DNA from: Poa pratensis
Taxonomy: Eukaryota; Streptophyta; Magnoliopsida; Poales; Poaceae
Direction: 5' to 3'
DNA length: 64,000 bases
NCBI GenBank assembly: GCA_947311845.1
Contig: CAMZMU010000071.1
Coordinates: 21,652,046-21,716,045, forward strand
Numbering within the stretch: the stretch's first letter is position 1; each line of letters begins with the position of its first letter. This document shows, piece after piece, positions 48,902-61,509 of the stretch. A program made the translations under genes and the position numbers. The notes under the pieces are model-generated. The model was not told the origin of the DNA, made no database searches, and saw only the letters and a list, made by a program, of their open reading frames with translations.

Positions 48902-49577
48902 GTAGCCATTTGGCATAGAATCAATTTGATGTGCAGAAACTATATATAACCGATCATGTTTTAGATTAGTCATGCAGTTTGGTATGAAAAAAAAACAGTC
49001 AGATTAGTCCTGCAGTTTGGTCTGAAAGAAAAAACAGTAGGAAATCATACAATTTTGCTGGATATAATGATATATTATGTTGCACCATGTACATGGTATT
49101 TTATCCAGCATAAATTGAAGGAATTTCGAAACCACTTAAAGCTGAACTTTATAACAATTATTTTCTTGGACTGATGTATTCTCTAAAAAAGAATCGTAAG
49201 ACGAATCTATATGAGAAGTGCCATCAGTATAGTGAAAATGGCTCCTCCATAACAAATGAACATAGAAAATTTGCTTCTTTCGTAAAGGAGAATATCTTAA
49301 AGAAAAAACCGTGTTTTAATCAGAAACATAATACTTAGTCACATACCCATAGTGCACACATGGTGACGTCGCACACATGTTGCTTTTCTAGAAACAAATA
49401 GTAAAACCTCAGTAAGCATGTATATGCTATGACTAACTGTGGCAGCTATGGTAAGGTCACAATGCCTCTGGGTCTACTTAGTCACATACCCATAATTTTT
49501 AGATGATGTAAGCTCTAGTCCGAAGACGCTAGAACTATAAGACAACTATTGGAAAAGAAAGTAGTAATGTTTTCGCT

Positions 49578-50095
49578 GCCAAAATAAACTGTAATGAGCC
49601 AGAGAAGTAATGGAAAACACAATCAAGTATCCAATCCTCCAAAGGCAAAGCACAGAAATGATATTTTTCCTTTTTAGTAACCAAATTAAATATATAATAA
49701 TGAGTTTACCATATTTGCTATCCTTGGAAACATGGAAAAGAACACTTTCATACTCTTGAAAATTCTATTTTTGAGTGATGTGTAAGATTCCTCTTTTATC
49801 ATAACCACATGTCTATTTTCAGTTCGGAAAATAAGGCAAAAATATATTTTAGTTGTCAAAATAAACTGTATTAAACCAGAGAAGCAACTGAAAACAGTCA
49901 GGTATCCAAACTTTTGAAGGAAAAGCACAGAAATGAGAAACAACTCTGAATTTTAGCGAACAACCTAAACATTTAATACCAAGTTTACCACATCTGCTAT
50001 CTTTCAAAATAGGCAAGAAAACAGCTAGATACTCTTAACTACCTGCTTTCGAAACAGGATAAGGCATACCACAGTGCATGCCTCATAAATTAATT
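49578..50095. repeat. Dispersed direct repeat, copies A (partial) and B
   Basis: Copy B (49758-50095) starts GAAAATTCTATTTTTGAGTG and ends near AGTGCATGCCTCATAAATTA. A shorter, more diverged copy A (about 49578-49757) precedes it head to tail. Shared landmarks are CCAAAATAAACTGTA, CAGAGAAG and CACAGAAATGA. A third copy lies at 54407. Confidence 0.75.
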
Positions 50096-53000
50096 ATAAT
50101 GATCAATTGTTTTGTGAAACCTCCTCTCTTCACGAGCACCTTTTTTATGTTTAATTTGGAAGAGAAAGAAGTATTCTGGAGTAAAAGATCTAAGAACACA
50201 CTGCACAAATGTGAGCATAAATTGAAGAAATAAGCAAAATACATGCGTGCACAACGAAATACGCATACTCTAGCTCTAGATTTGCAGGAGTTCAATTTGT
50301 CAGTATGCCCAAAGAGACATAATTTTTTTAGCAAGACAGGATAACAATCTAGCTGCTTCAAACTGAATTGTGCTCAATTATTTTGTTGACAGATCCCTCT
50401 TCTTCTCTTGAAGCAACACCAGGCATTTAATAATCTTGAAATGGCCCGACGAACCAACATGCTAAGCAGGAAAATATTTCTCGAGGAAAAAAAATTATAT
50501 TTACAAAGACAGATGATGGGCATGGCAAGAGAACCTGCGGGCTACCGATCTGAAGCGATAAACAAAGACAGACGTAGATCGAGAAAGTATGCAAATCTAA
50601 TTATGAGGCACAAACTGGTGGTGGCTATCGTCGACCACAAGTAATCTTCAACGGAAGGAGAATAATCAGAGGAAAACAACGAACTGAAAAGAAAACTCAA
50701 ATACAGCGCAAATCTATGAGGAATCCAGGAAAGGAAGTGAGACAGAGATAATTTGGGAGGGGATAACGATACCAGTGTCAACGAATAAGGGCGGATATCG
50801 TACAAAGATTGCACCCTGAGACATCAAAGAGAAGTTTCTGAAATAGAAGCTGGAAGATGCCTGCACCAGGGAAATGTTCTATGTAAATAGTAGAGCACAA
50901 AAAGAAGCAAGGCTGTGAAACTCGTTGGTGCCAAAAAATATAAGCACCAGGAGAAAAACGAAGAGGTCCAACACGCTAGATCCATTGAATCAAACCAAAA
51001 TCTATACAACTGAAGGCATCACATATATTACTCTAACTCCATAAGTTAAACAATATATAATATGCACTCCACCCTTGTCATAAAGCCTGAAAATGCGTAA
51101 TTGTCAGGTGTGCACTCCTTAAGCTATGTTGTAGGAAACCAAAAGGACGGAACTTGCCCGCTTCATGTCAATCTGAGATGATGCTCATGTTCTATACATA
51201 AACCATGTTGGCAATATTTTAGGACATTTTCTGGCTCTAGGGGTGATCAGTTGAGATATGTAATCAATAGAAACTTGCCGAAGAATAACACATTACAATT
51301 ATCAAAATGACAGTTTTACTGGTCCCATTCAAGCTATGAAACAGAGAAGGGCTTGAAAGGAAAGAGAGAATGCTTAAGAAAACTTACGATTTGAAACAGA
51401 AATTGGTTTCCTTCAGTGCACATCACGAGAAACTGGTTCCTTATATGCCAAGGTCAGACGACAAACATTTTGAACATAAGGAACTCCCGCTGTATTCTCC
51501 AGAGAGTTGTCTGTGGAATAATGGTCTGTGGAATAATGGAGAATTATTTATTTGGACCACATCTAATCAACTTGTAAAGAGGAAATAAAACATAGTTATG
51601 CAGGAAATGGGCACGGCTTATTCAATATCAACAACTATAATGACTACATTCACATATGAGCGAATGGAACATCAACACATAACAACTTCAAGTATAGAAA
51701 TGCACTGTTCCTTATAAGTTGTACAGTACAAACACCGGCACATAGCATCTCTAGACATAAAATTAAACACTTCTCTCACAAACTATTAATGGTTGGCTGT
51801 CTGATATTGAAATGAGGTATAAGCTATTTACTTATACCACATGATAAAGCCCCACGCATCTCTATACTGACCTACAAATCATAGAAGTGAAAAAGATAAC
51901 TAAATTTAGTTTAAATCTCAAGATCGGATTCAGATCACTTCAGGTAAGAAAAATATGTTTTTAACTTACAATTACATAGAATTCTGATGTACTGACCACA
52001 TTATTTTGGACCAGGCTTTAATTTTATCATGAATGGCAGGAAATCACATAGTAATATTAGTGTAAGCACATATCAGATCAATTTAATTATTGAGACAAAA
52101 ACTCTAGGCACAACAGAAAGTCCATGATACATGGAAGAGAAAAATGAAACCAATTATATCTCAAGAACTTCCTATTAGTGTAACATTCCTATGCAAGTAA
52201 ACTAACTACCTAAAACTGAATGTGCTTGCCTCATACTCAGAAGATGATCAAAGCATGAGGTTCAGGTCCAGAGCTGTGAGAAGACACGCGAGACGCCCTC
52301 CTTGAAGCTGCATTTCCACCGTTATGCCAATGAAATGAGACGCAAAATATCCAATGTCACAAAGTCTTTTTAGTACCTGACAATAACTAAAATGCATAAA
52401 ATAAATGGAATGTGTGAGGATATAGCTGCCAAGTAATTATACATTTTGTGAATTGAGATTCATTTGACATAACTACATGTACCAAATATAAATGGGTACT
52501 TCTTCATAAGTTGTGAAGTTAACTCTCACAGTAAGAAATTTACAATGATAATACCTCGTTGCAGAAAATCGCTACAAATTATCAGCGCAAACAACTAATG
52601 TGAGAACAGCTTCTAAGCGGGTACAAAAGAATGATCGCGACATTCATCTGTTTAGATTCAGCATGCTCATCACGAAATACTCAGACTAAATATAAACTTG
52701 TAGTAGCATTTATCACAAGAACTGCAACTGCAAGCCAATCTAGCTATACTTGCTGAATCACAATAATAGTTATCGGAGTAATAATCTGCAGCAAATTTGT
52801 AGTACCTTGTTCACTCTAGCGTGGAAAAATAAGCACCTTTATTCCCATGATCTACAGCCCATGCGCTCTAATGCTTGTTACAGACTGTCTTGGTCCTCCT
52901 AGCTAGAAGATCTTTATAAAGCTCAATACTGAAAAAGAAATCCACTCGGTGGTTAGATAAAAATTCAGTTGTATAGGATCATCCGGGGATCACAAATAAA

Positions 53001-54406
53001 TTGTATAGGATCAACTTATACCAAATTGTTTGCTCAAATGTATCATGATGATCTAGCTGACACAAATGATGGTCAGGAAATACCTTGTGCAGCGAATCAG
53101 CGAACAAACGGTTCACCTTGGTTCGATGTCGTCGTCCTTCACTACAGCAGCGACGCTTTGTACTCTTCCTGTGATAAGATAAATGTTATATTACATATGA
53201 ATGATCAACATATGCCAAATATCATAATGGAGAGCAATGGTAGCCGTCATATCATTTTAGACAATTAAAACAGAAGATTCAATACAGGTCAATAGAATTG
53301 GTAGCCACTTGGGAGAAAACAGAAATGCCTTATGGAATCCAACATCATCACAGCTTGGTGCAATAAATAAGTTCATCAATTCGACGATCGGATGGACGTA
53401 ATGTTAGTCAACTCGCAATATTTATTAAAGATGTATCATGATCGCCTAGGAGTTACAATCAACGTCAATGGTGAGGAGTGTTTTTATCCCCTTGATATGG
53501 CCTAAATTATGTTTAACAGGAAGATCATGGTTTTTATTTGACCCAAATAACTTACACGTAGCTTCATTTGGATTATTAATAATAGGAAGCTCATGTTTTT
53601 TATGTGACCCAAATTCATTTGGATGTTTAACGGATACAATGGCTCTAGACATAAATGGAAGAAGTGCATATATAATTCTTAACCTTTTCCTTTGAAGATG
53701 AATCCATTAAAAACTGCACTGCAATTCAAGGCTCATGCTAGTAGTAAAAAGAAAGTACCTAGATGAACTGCAGCTAGAGGCGATGGTCCCATAGGGCTTC
53801 TAGTGAAAACACATGACATATACGGAGGAGGACACAGAGAAAGGATGTGAATCAATTTCTGCATTCAGGCCACGGTTAGCTACTAACTCCAAGTATCTGT
53901 AAAAAAAGGAAAGGGGTTATGATACACAATTATGACCAAATATATATTGGAAAGGAGAATAAGGATAAATGACAAATTAAATTCAATTGTTAAACCTGTA
54001 AACAAACTATATCAAATAGGAAGGAGGAGGCCATCACCAGGAGTGGTCTGATCAGCATCTACATACATGAACAAACGATGTCATTAGCAAGGGAAAAAAG
54101 GAAATGCAATCAACTAATGAAACATCAGACAAAAGCGATGGAGCAGTCACTAATAAGAGGGCATGGATCCAGTGGCCAATGGAGTGAACATAGCACAACC
54201 CCAACCGCAGACAGAACCGGTAAATTGCAGGACATGTCAATATAAGACTTCAAGTTGAATTTTCCAGGCATTGTAGTTACAAAACCAAACGTTTAAATTA
54301 TTTACATCTGCAGTATTTCTACAAACATGGAGGAAAGCATCATCATAACCACATCTAGCGCGGCTGCACAGAGGAGGATTAATGCGTAATATTGTATAGG
54401 CGGATA

Positions 54407-54730
54407 GAAAATTCTATTTTTAAGTGATGTGTAGGTTTCCTCTTTTATCATAACCACATTTATATTTTCAGTTCAGAAAATAAGGCAAAAAATTTAGTTT
54501 AGGTGCCAAAATAAACTTTACAAAACCTGAGAAGCAACTGAAAACTTTTGAAGGAGCATCACAGAAATGAGAAACAACTCTGATAATTTAGCCACCAACC
54601 AAAACATTTAATAGCAAGTTTACCACCTCCTCTATTTTTCAGAACAGGCAAGAAAACAGCTAGATACTTTTAAACAGCCTACTTCCGAAATGGGATAAGG
54701 CATACTATAGTGCATGCCTCTTAAATTAAT
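54407..54730. repeat. Dispersed direct repeat, copy C
   Basis: Same orientation as copy B and similar over its full length (GAAAATTCTATTTTTAAGTG through GTGCATGCCTCTTAAATTA), with several substitutions and small indels. The copies flank most of the Helitron interior and could have arisen by an internal duplication. Confidence 0.75.
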
Positions 54731-56020
54731 AGTTGGCTTCGACTGCCCATTGGTAATAGCTTTACCAACCAATGAATAGAATAACGTCAGGAAAGCTACA
54801 AAGTCATCTATAAACATACGACATGGCAAGATGTTTGGTATGTCTGGATGCTCTAGTCGGTGACCTGTACATTCTTCTCATGATCTCATCTGACTTCAGC
54901 TGCAAACACGCAAATGTTTTGTAAACAACAGAGCAAAACAGAGCTGCAAATAACATGTGCCCCGCTCCAAATGAGAACAAAATAATTTTTCATTTTAACA
55001 ACAATAATTGTTGCAGCATTAGGAAAAATAAAAGGAGCAGAGTGTGGATAACAATATTAGAGTGACAAAACAATGAGCAAGATGCAGAATTCGCACACAC
55101 ATATCCAGTAGCATCCATACATCTTATATTCCCACCACAGAACACATCAATTTCTTAACTTAGGCATATGTTTACTCAATTCACTGCTCTGACCAGAAAA
55201 TCTGGTTGAGGGGACAAATACCTGATGTTCAGTCAGCAAATCTGTGCAACGGAAACACCTTCATTTGCTTCTCACTTGTTGATGGATCCCTCATAGCACA
55301 GCCACACAAGCACAGCTGCTAGTTAACCACCCAAAAGCACCGGATCTACACCAAGAAAAAATGGAATGGTGTTTCCTTCGTTGTGGATATTGAGGGAGAA
55401 ATCAAATGAACTGGGGGGAAGAAAAGAAGGTGTACCTATGAAAGAACGGCCTGTGAGGCATGGCGACCAATGACCTAAAGTCTGCCTCCTGGTCAGCACC
55501 CTTGTAGCCAGATCTCGCCCATGTCTTGCCGGTTCTGGCAAAAGAAGAGCAGCCGAGAAGACATGTTCTTCACCCGCTCAGATCTGGTCGCTGGAGGGGA
55601 GCCCTACTTCCTCTTCCTGAGATGAATGGGGCTAGGGGTGGAGCAGGAGGGCACATATCGCAACACGGTGTGCGGGCTGTCTATCGAGGTCCACTGAAAA
55701 AAAAACAAATAAACGGAACACAAATCAGTGTCAATACTCTGCAACCACCACCCATCCCATATCGCTTAGCATCCTCAAAGATATAAAATAACAGAATAGG
55801 AAAAGAGAAGACATGGGAAGAACCTCACCTGCGTCCTCCACACCGATGCAAGCCATCCCCTGGCTGCGAGTAGATAGGAGGCGGAGGTGGCCAGGGGGCA
55901 AGCGGATGGGCTGCTGGCCGTCATCCTCCCCGAAGCGCTGGTGAAAGGCGAGCTCCTCGCATACGCCGCCGCCGCGCCGTGGCCGCCGGCTGAGAGAGAG
56001 GAGATGAGAAGGGCGGCGAG

Positions 56021-57627
56021 TGATACATCTCAAACGTATCTATAATTTTTGATGTTCCATGCTTGTTTTATATCAATTGCCACATGTTTTATATGCACTT
56101 TATATCATATTATGATATTTATTGGACTAACCTACTAATAGTTGGCAAAGTGCACAATGTTCTTGTTTTACACTTTAATGTGTAGGAATTATCAAAATTG
56201 GGCAAAGGAAACCTTACAACAACAACAACAAAGCCTTTTTCCCAAACAAGTTGGGGTAGGCCGGCAAAGGAAACCTTGTTGGAGTCAAATTGGGACTTTC
56301 CTGAAATCTGTCTGAGAACTTTTTACGGAGATTGTCAGTTTGACCCTCAAAGATGGCGTCCAATGGAAATCAAATTCAAGAGAAAGTTGTCACAATTTTC
56401 CATACGAAGATTTTAAACCCGAGATCAGCCCAATCGGAGTTCGTACGCGGCCTGTAGGCCCGTTTTGGTGGAACCCTAAAAGGGGGTGACGGAAATCCGA
56501 GAGTCCATATAAAGAAGGAAACCCTAGGTCGTGAAAGCCACCAAAAGCCACGAATTTTCCTCCTCTTGGCAGCCGCCAAGGAGGGGGAGGAGCTCCTCCA
56601 TTGCTGCACCATCACCAAGGAAGAAGAAGGGGGGCCAAGGGCCGCCGCTCGCCGCCGCCGCGCCGTGGCTGCTGCGGGCCGCCGCCTCCACTCCGGGCTG
56701 CACCTCTTCATCAACCTCTCCATCAAGTGTGCTCACCATGACCATGTGTGAGTAGTTTTCACCGAGGCTGAGGGCTCTACCGGTAGCTATGTGGTTCATC
56801 TCTCTCTCCCATGGTGTGATCTTTATGTGATCATGAGCTTTGTAATCTAGTTGGATCCATGGATGTTACTCTTCGTTATCTTATGAATTATGCTACTTGA
56901 GTGGTTTTATTAATGTAAACTCCGGAGTCACCTTTGTCCCATGGTGCGAAGTTGACAGTGTGCGTACCGTGTGTGACTCTTAGGCTAAAGATTACATGAA
57001 TACTTATCATGAGTTATTATTTGTGTTGGATGTCTCTATGAAATTGTGGTGTTTGTCTAGTACTATTTTGGGGCGCTCTTAGTGACATTGGGGTTCCCTA
57101 GATGTGGAATGCAACTTTAAGGTGTGCTTTTATAGCCCTACGCAGTGGATTGGTGTTCGTTATCCAACAAGGGAATAGCTCAGAGTAGCATAGTGAAGAG
57201 GAAATATCTATGTATTTAATTATATTATTATTGTTGAGAGTGTCCACTAGTGAAAGTATGATCCCTAGGCCTTATTTCCAAGCATTGAAACACCGTTTGC
57301 TCTCATTTTGTCTCATGTTTGCTTGCTGCCATTTTTATTTCAGATTGCAATTACCACTTATAATCATCCATATTACTTGCATTTCACTATCTCTTCGCCG
57401 AACTAGTGCACCTATACATCTGACAAGTGTATTAGGTGTGTTGGGGACACAAGAGACTTCTTGTATCTTAATTGCAGGTTGCTTGAGAGGGATATCTTTG
57501 ACCTCTACCTCCCTGAGTTCGATAAACCTTGGGTGATTCACTTAAGGGAAACTTGCTGCTGTTCTACAAACCTCTGCACTTGGAGGCCCAACACTGTCTA
57601 CAAGAATAGAAGCGTGCGTAGACATCA
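56021..57627 (+). repeat. 5' LTR
   Basis: 1,607 bases, TG...CA. A TATA-like CATATAAAG lies at 56506-56514 and is repeated in the 3' LTR near 61931-61939. It is longer than the 3' LTR by the short retroposed insert at 56216-56277. Confidence 0.92.
56216..56277. mobile_element. Short retroposed motif inside the 5' LTR with 15-bp duplication
   Basis: Only the 5' LTR contains ACAACAACAACAACAAAGCC followed by CAAACAAGTTGGGGTAGGC. It is flanked by GGCAAAGGAAACCTT at 56201-56215 and 56263-56277. The 3' LTR has the empty site with a single copy. The motif is like a widespread plant retroposon or SINE-end sequence. Confidence 0.75.
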
Positions 57628-57923
57628 AGCTATTTTCTGGCGCCGTTGCCGGGGAGGTAAGGTAAAAGGTACTCACATCCTCCAGCTACTTAGCTATTTT
57701 CTAGCACTGTTGCTGACGTGTGAGTGCTTGAAGGTATTTCCTTTAGATTCTGCAGTTATATCTTTTTGTTTCTTGTTTTTATTTCACTAGTTAGGCTTAA
57801 TGGAAAACAACAAAAAAATTAGAGATCTTTATGAATTTATATTGAATTAGGACATGATGTTTTGAAGAGAAAATTAAAAAATCTATGGAATTACTTGCAT
57901 AATGTGATAGCAATGTTATTAGC

Positions 57924-58544
57924 ATGAATTCTTTGAACACCATTATTGCTAATGCTATGGAAAAGTCTAAGCTTGGGGAAGCTGGTTTTGATGAATATGG
58001 TATTTTTAGTCCCCCAAGTTTTGAGGAGAAAAATTTCTTTGATGATACTTTGCCTCCAATTTATGATGATTATAATCATTGTGATGTTTTCAGTCCACCT
58101 ACTATTGAGGATATAGTTTATGTTGATTATGATATGCCTCCTATTTATGATGATTACAATGATGGATGTGATAGTTTTACTCCCACTATTACTAATGAAA
58201 CTGTTTTTACTTATGTGGAGAGTATTGATACTTTTATGCATATGGATCATGGTAAGAATGTTTCATGTGATGGTTATATTGTGGATTTTATCAATGATGC
58301 TACTGAAAGTTTTTATGAGAGAGGGAGACATGACTTCATATACCACAATAATATTAAGTCTCCTCTCTTTTTGTTGAAAATTTTGAAGTTGCACTTGCTT
58401 TGCCTTCCTATGCTAGTCACTTTGTGCTTTATTGATTTATTTTCTTACAAGATCCCAATGCATAGGAAGTGGGTTAGACTTAAATGTGTTTCACATTTTT
58501 CTCTTGATGCTCTCTTTTGCATTTCAATTCTTGTTCCTATGTGA
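57924..58544 (+). CDS. Conserved-looking ORF in the LTR element interior (206 aa)
   Basis: The first half is acidic and Tyr/Asp-rich with repeated motifs (PPIYDDYN twice; FSPPSFEE, FSPPTIED). The second half is hydrophobic (LLKILKLHLLCLPMLVTLCF) and could span a membrane. It resembles hypothetical proteins carried by grass non-autonomous LTR elements. I know of no function. It has no nucleic-acid-binding zinc knuckle or other gag mark. The internal repeats suggest growth by module duplication. Confidence 0.45.
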   Translation: MNSLNTIIANAMEKSKLGEAGFDEYGIFSPPSFEEKNFFDDTLPPIYDDYNHCDVFSPPTIEDIVYVDYDMPPIYDDYNDGCDSFTPTITNETVFTYVESIDTFMHMDHGKNVSCDGYIVDFINDATESFYERGRHDFIYHNNIKSPLFLLKILKLHLLCLPMLVTLCFIDLFSYKIPMHRKWVRLKCVSHFSLDALFCISILVPM

Positions 58545-61507
58545 GCATCATTAAAACTATCATGGCTGTCCAGAAAACAGATTCCTAAGCTTCACTGCGA
58601 AAAATGTTAAAAATCACAGAAAAGGAATTTTGACCTGAAATTTTACGACAGCAATCTTCAGTTATTAATACACATTTCATTAGTTCAAAATTTTCTGATT
58701 TGAGCAACGTAAGTGCCTCTGAAAATTCACTCTTTACGGGCTGTCCAGTTTTTGACAGATTCTGTCTTTATTTTGCATTACTCTCATTACTTGTGTTTTG
58801 TGTAGTTCTATTGATCAAAGGCAATGCACAACCATAGTAACAGTAGCTAATGTTTAGAATCAACTCATGATATGTCTTTGCTGTACCTATGAGGATTTAA
58901 TTTATGGAGACACTAACCCCTCTAATCAAGTTTTATGTTGAGTTTTGTGTAAAGAGAATTTTTCAAGTGGAAGAGTTGAGGGTGATGAACAAAGATCAAG
59001 AGGGACAACCACTCAAGCTTGGGGATGTTACCCCTAGACTCACCCAACATATATCAAATAAGTACAAGAATTCAAGCTTGGGGATGCCAAGCCACCTCAC
59101 TCCAACCATCTTGATAACAAGTAAGTAAGCCTAGCTATATGGCTATAAAGAAAGCGCTTTACGGGAGGCAACCCGGTTGTTTTTATTTGTGTCCTCTTGC
59201 TGTAACAAGAGACTTAGTTTTTAGTTTAGTTTCTAGAATTTTTAATAAAGTGCCAAGTTTTACTCATTTTGGTTTGAAAAAGTTGCTTATAGCGTTCGGA
59301 GATTTTATTCCTGCACGAATCTGTGCACGGTATGATTTTTAATTCTATTCTGTAACTCCGAATGAGCTCATATTTGAACTGTAGTGCAACTTTTCATCCT
59401 CTGTATGCATGAATTTTTCGGAATTTTTCGACAAAGTTAAGTAGGGTAGAAAAATACGTTTTGCTGCTGCTGTTTTTCTGGACAGATTCTGTCCCATTTT
59501 GTTTGATGCATGCTTAGAACTTTTAACTTGAATCTTTTTGATCCAATTGAGTTTATGAGTAGGCATACAACATTATACACTTTCTGGACATTCATATGAA
59601 TTTTTGTCTAAGGATTATATGCAGCAAGAAATCTATTTGTTTATCACTACTAATGCACCCCACAGAAAAGAAATGGGAGAAACGGTGTTTTGAAGTTTTT
59701 TCACAGGGATTAGAGGAGATGCACCAAGAGCTATCCAAGGATGGTGAAGACCATAAGCTTGGGGATGTGAAGACAACCCCACTGGACCTACACACTCTCG
59801 GTTTGCACACGTCTAACTTCTGTTTTTCGATCGAAACACTTTATCGCATAAACTTGGAGCGTCTTTTTGTTTGTTTTGGTTTGATTTTTATTTTGTGAGA
59901 CCACCACACTATCATTTATATATGAGAGAGCTACTGGAAATTTGGGTTGAATTATGTTGGATGCTATTATTAGATTGGGAAAAGGGATGTTGGAGTTGAT
60001 TTTAAAAGATACATATAGTTGCATGATTCATGAGCTTGTTAATGAGTAATAATTTGCAAGTATTTTATCAAGAGCTATCTTTTATTCATGTTTTGATGCT
60101 GAATGTTATTTACTTTGTTTAACATGGATTAGTTAGTTCTATGGACACTCATGCATGCATTTAGATGGTCAACTTTCTCCCTCTTGCTAGCCCAAAAATT
60201 CCAACAAGCAAAAACTTGTTTCCAACACCTTCAACCAAAGTTTTTCCAGTGAGTCCACCATATCTACCTATTAGCTTTATGCTATTCCGAGTATGTTTAT
60301 CATGATATTTGTGTTATCTATACCTCTGAATGAAAATGCTTATGTTGTTGATTGTTATGGGAAAAGTTGGTTATAGAGCTCTCTCGAACTTGATGCACAC
60401 TTTACTTTCATTGCATAAATAAAACATGACCCATTGTGATTAAAATTATGATGTTGTGGGCTTGACAAATGTCTTTGGTTGAGAGTTAGCTCATATGTGC
60501 TGTCACATGGCAAGCTTTCAACATGCACTTCATTTCATTTAGTTGATATCATGTACTTTTGTTTATGGATGCTTACCATGGGTGAAATAAATGTGGAAAT
60601 GAAGTGAGTTTAAATGAGTTTGTATAAATGGTTAGAGAGACGCCTGGGCCGCTAATCTAAGCCATGCATCATTCATGGTGGAAATTTACTTACATGCTAT
60701 GGTGAACCTTCTGTGATACACCTTACAATAAAAAGCTATCTAATGGTAAATAAAAAGGGTGTTGAGATTGTTCATTGTGTTTGTTTGTCTTGTCATTTTG
60801 ATATGGGCTTGTTCCATATCCTGGGACAAGAGGTACCCCAGTTGACGCTCTTAATGATACTATTATTACTTACAATGATATTTAACTTGAACTTGCTTTG
60901 TTTCCCAAGATGAGTAACACATGGAGTAGGTACTTGTATTCAAGGGGCATGAGACTTTCAACCTGTACTTTGTCAAGCACACTACTCGTATTTGCTTTCA
61001 CTTTAAACTTAATCATTCAAGATGCTATGATAGGGGAATGAGAGCTTGACACCAAGGATTACCATATTACAATCATTAACTTAAGTAGAAAGTTCAGAAG
61101 TTAGATGAAACTTATTCATGCTTTACCTCTACTCATATATATCTTTCCAAAGTGTCCACCTTTTATATTCAGATTTTCATCAATACTCTATGGCCATTAT
61201 AGGATGTTCTTTCTTTTCATTATGCATACATGTGGTCCATAGTACTTTCTTTATGTTACACTTTGTGAATTATCATTGAACATCCTTGCATTGAATATTT
61301 GATATCACTTCATAATCTATCTTGTACATTGCTACTCCTTTGAAGAATGAATCATTTGACTCTATGTAGCAATAACTTCATCACTTCATTCATAACATGT
61401 GCCTTACAATATTATATGATCAAGTTTATGATGGTAGCATGTCACTCAAAATTATTTTGTTTTATCGTTTACCTACTCGAGGACGAGTAGAACTAAGCTT
61501 GGGGATG
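57969..61507 (+). repeat. Five dispersed AAGCTTGGGGA(TG/AG) motifs in the LTR element
   Basis: Copies start at 57969 (AAGCTTGGGGAAG), 59015, 59074, 59755 and 61495 (all AAGCTTGGGGATG). The last is the polypurine tract directly before the 3' LTR, while the others are internal. The rest of 58545-61494 is AT-rich and non-coding. Confidence 0.8.
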
Positions 61508-61509
61508 CT

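Noticed and set aside
50408..50644. 78-codon plus-strand frame, MKQHQAFNNLEMARRTNMLS...
   Set aside because: Short, AT-rich surroundings, no homology that I recognise and no splice or promoter support.
57210..57790. Frames of 108-109 codons in the 5' LTR (and the 150-codon match in the 3' LTR)
   Set aside because: They lie within LTR sequence, and one crosses the LTR border. There is no conserved domain.
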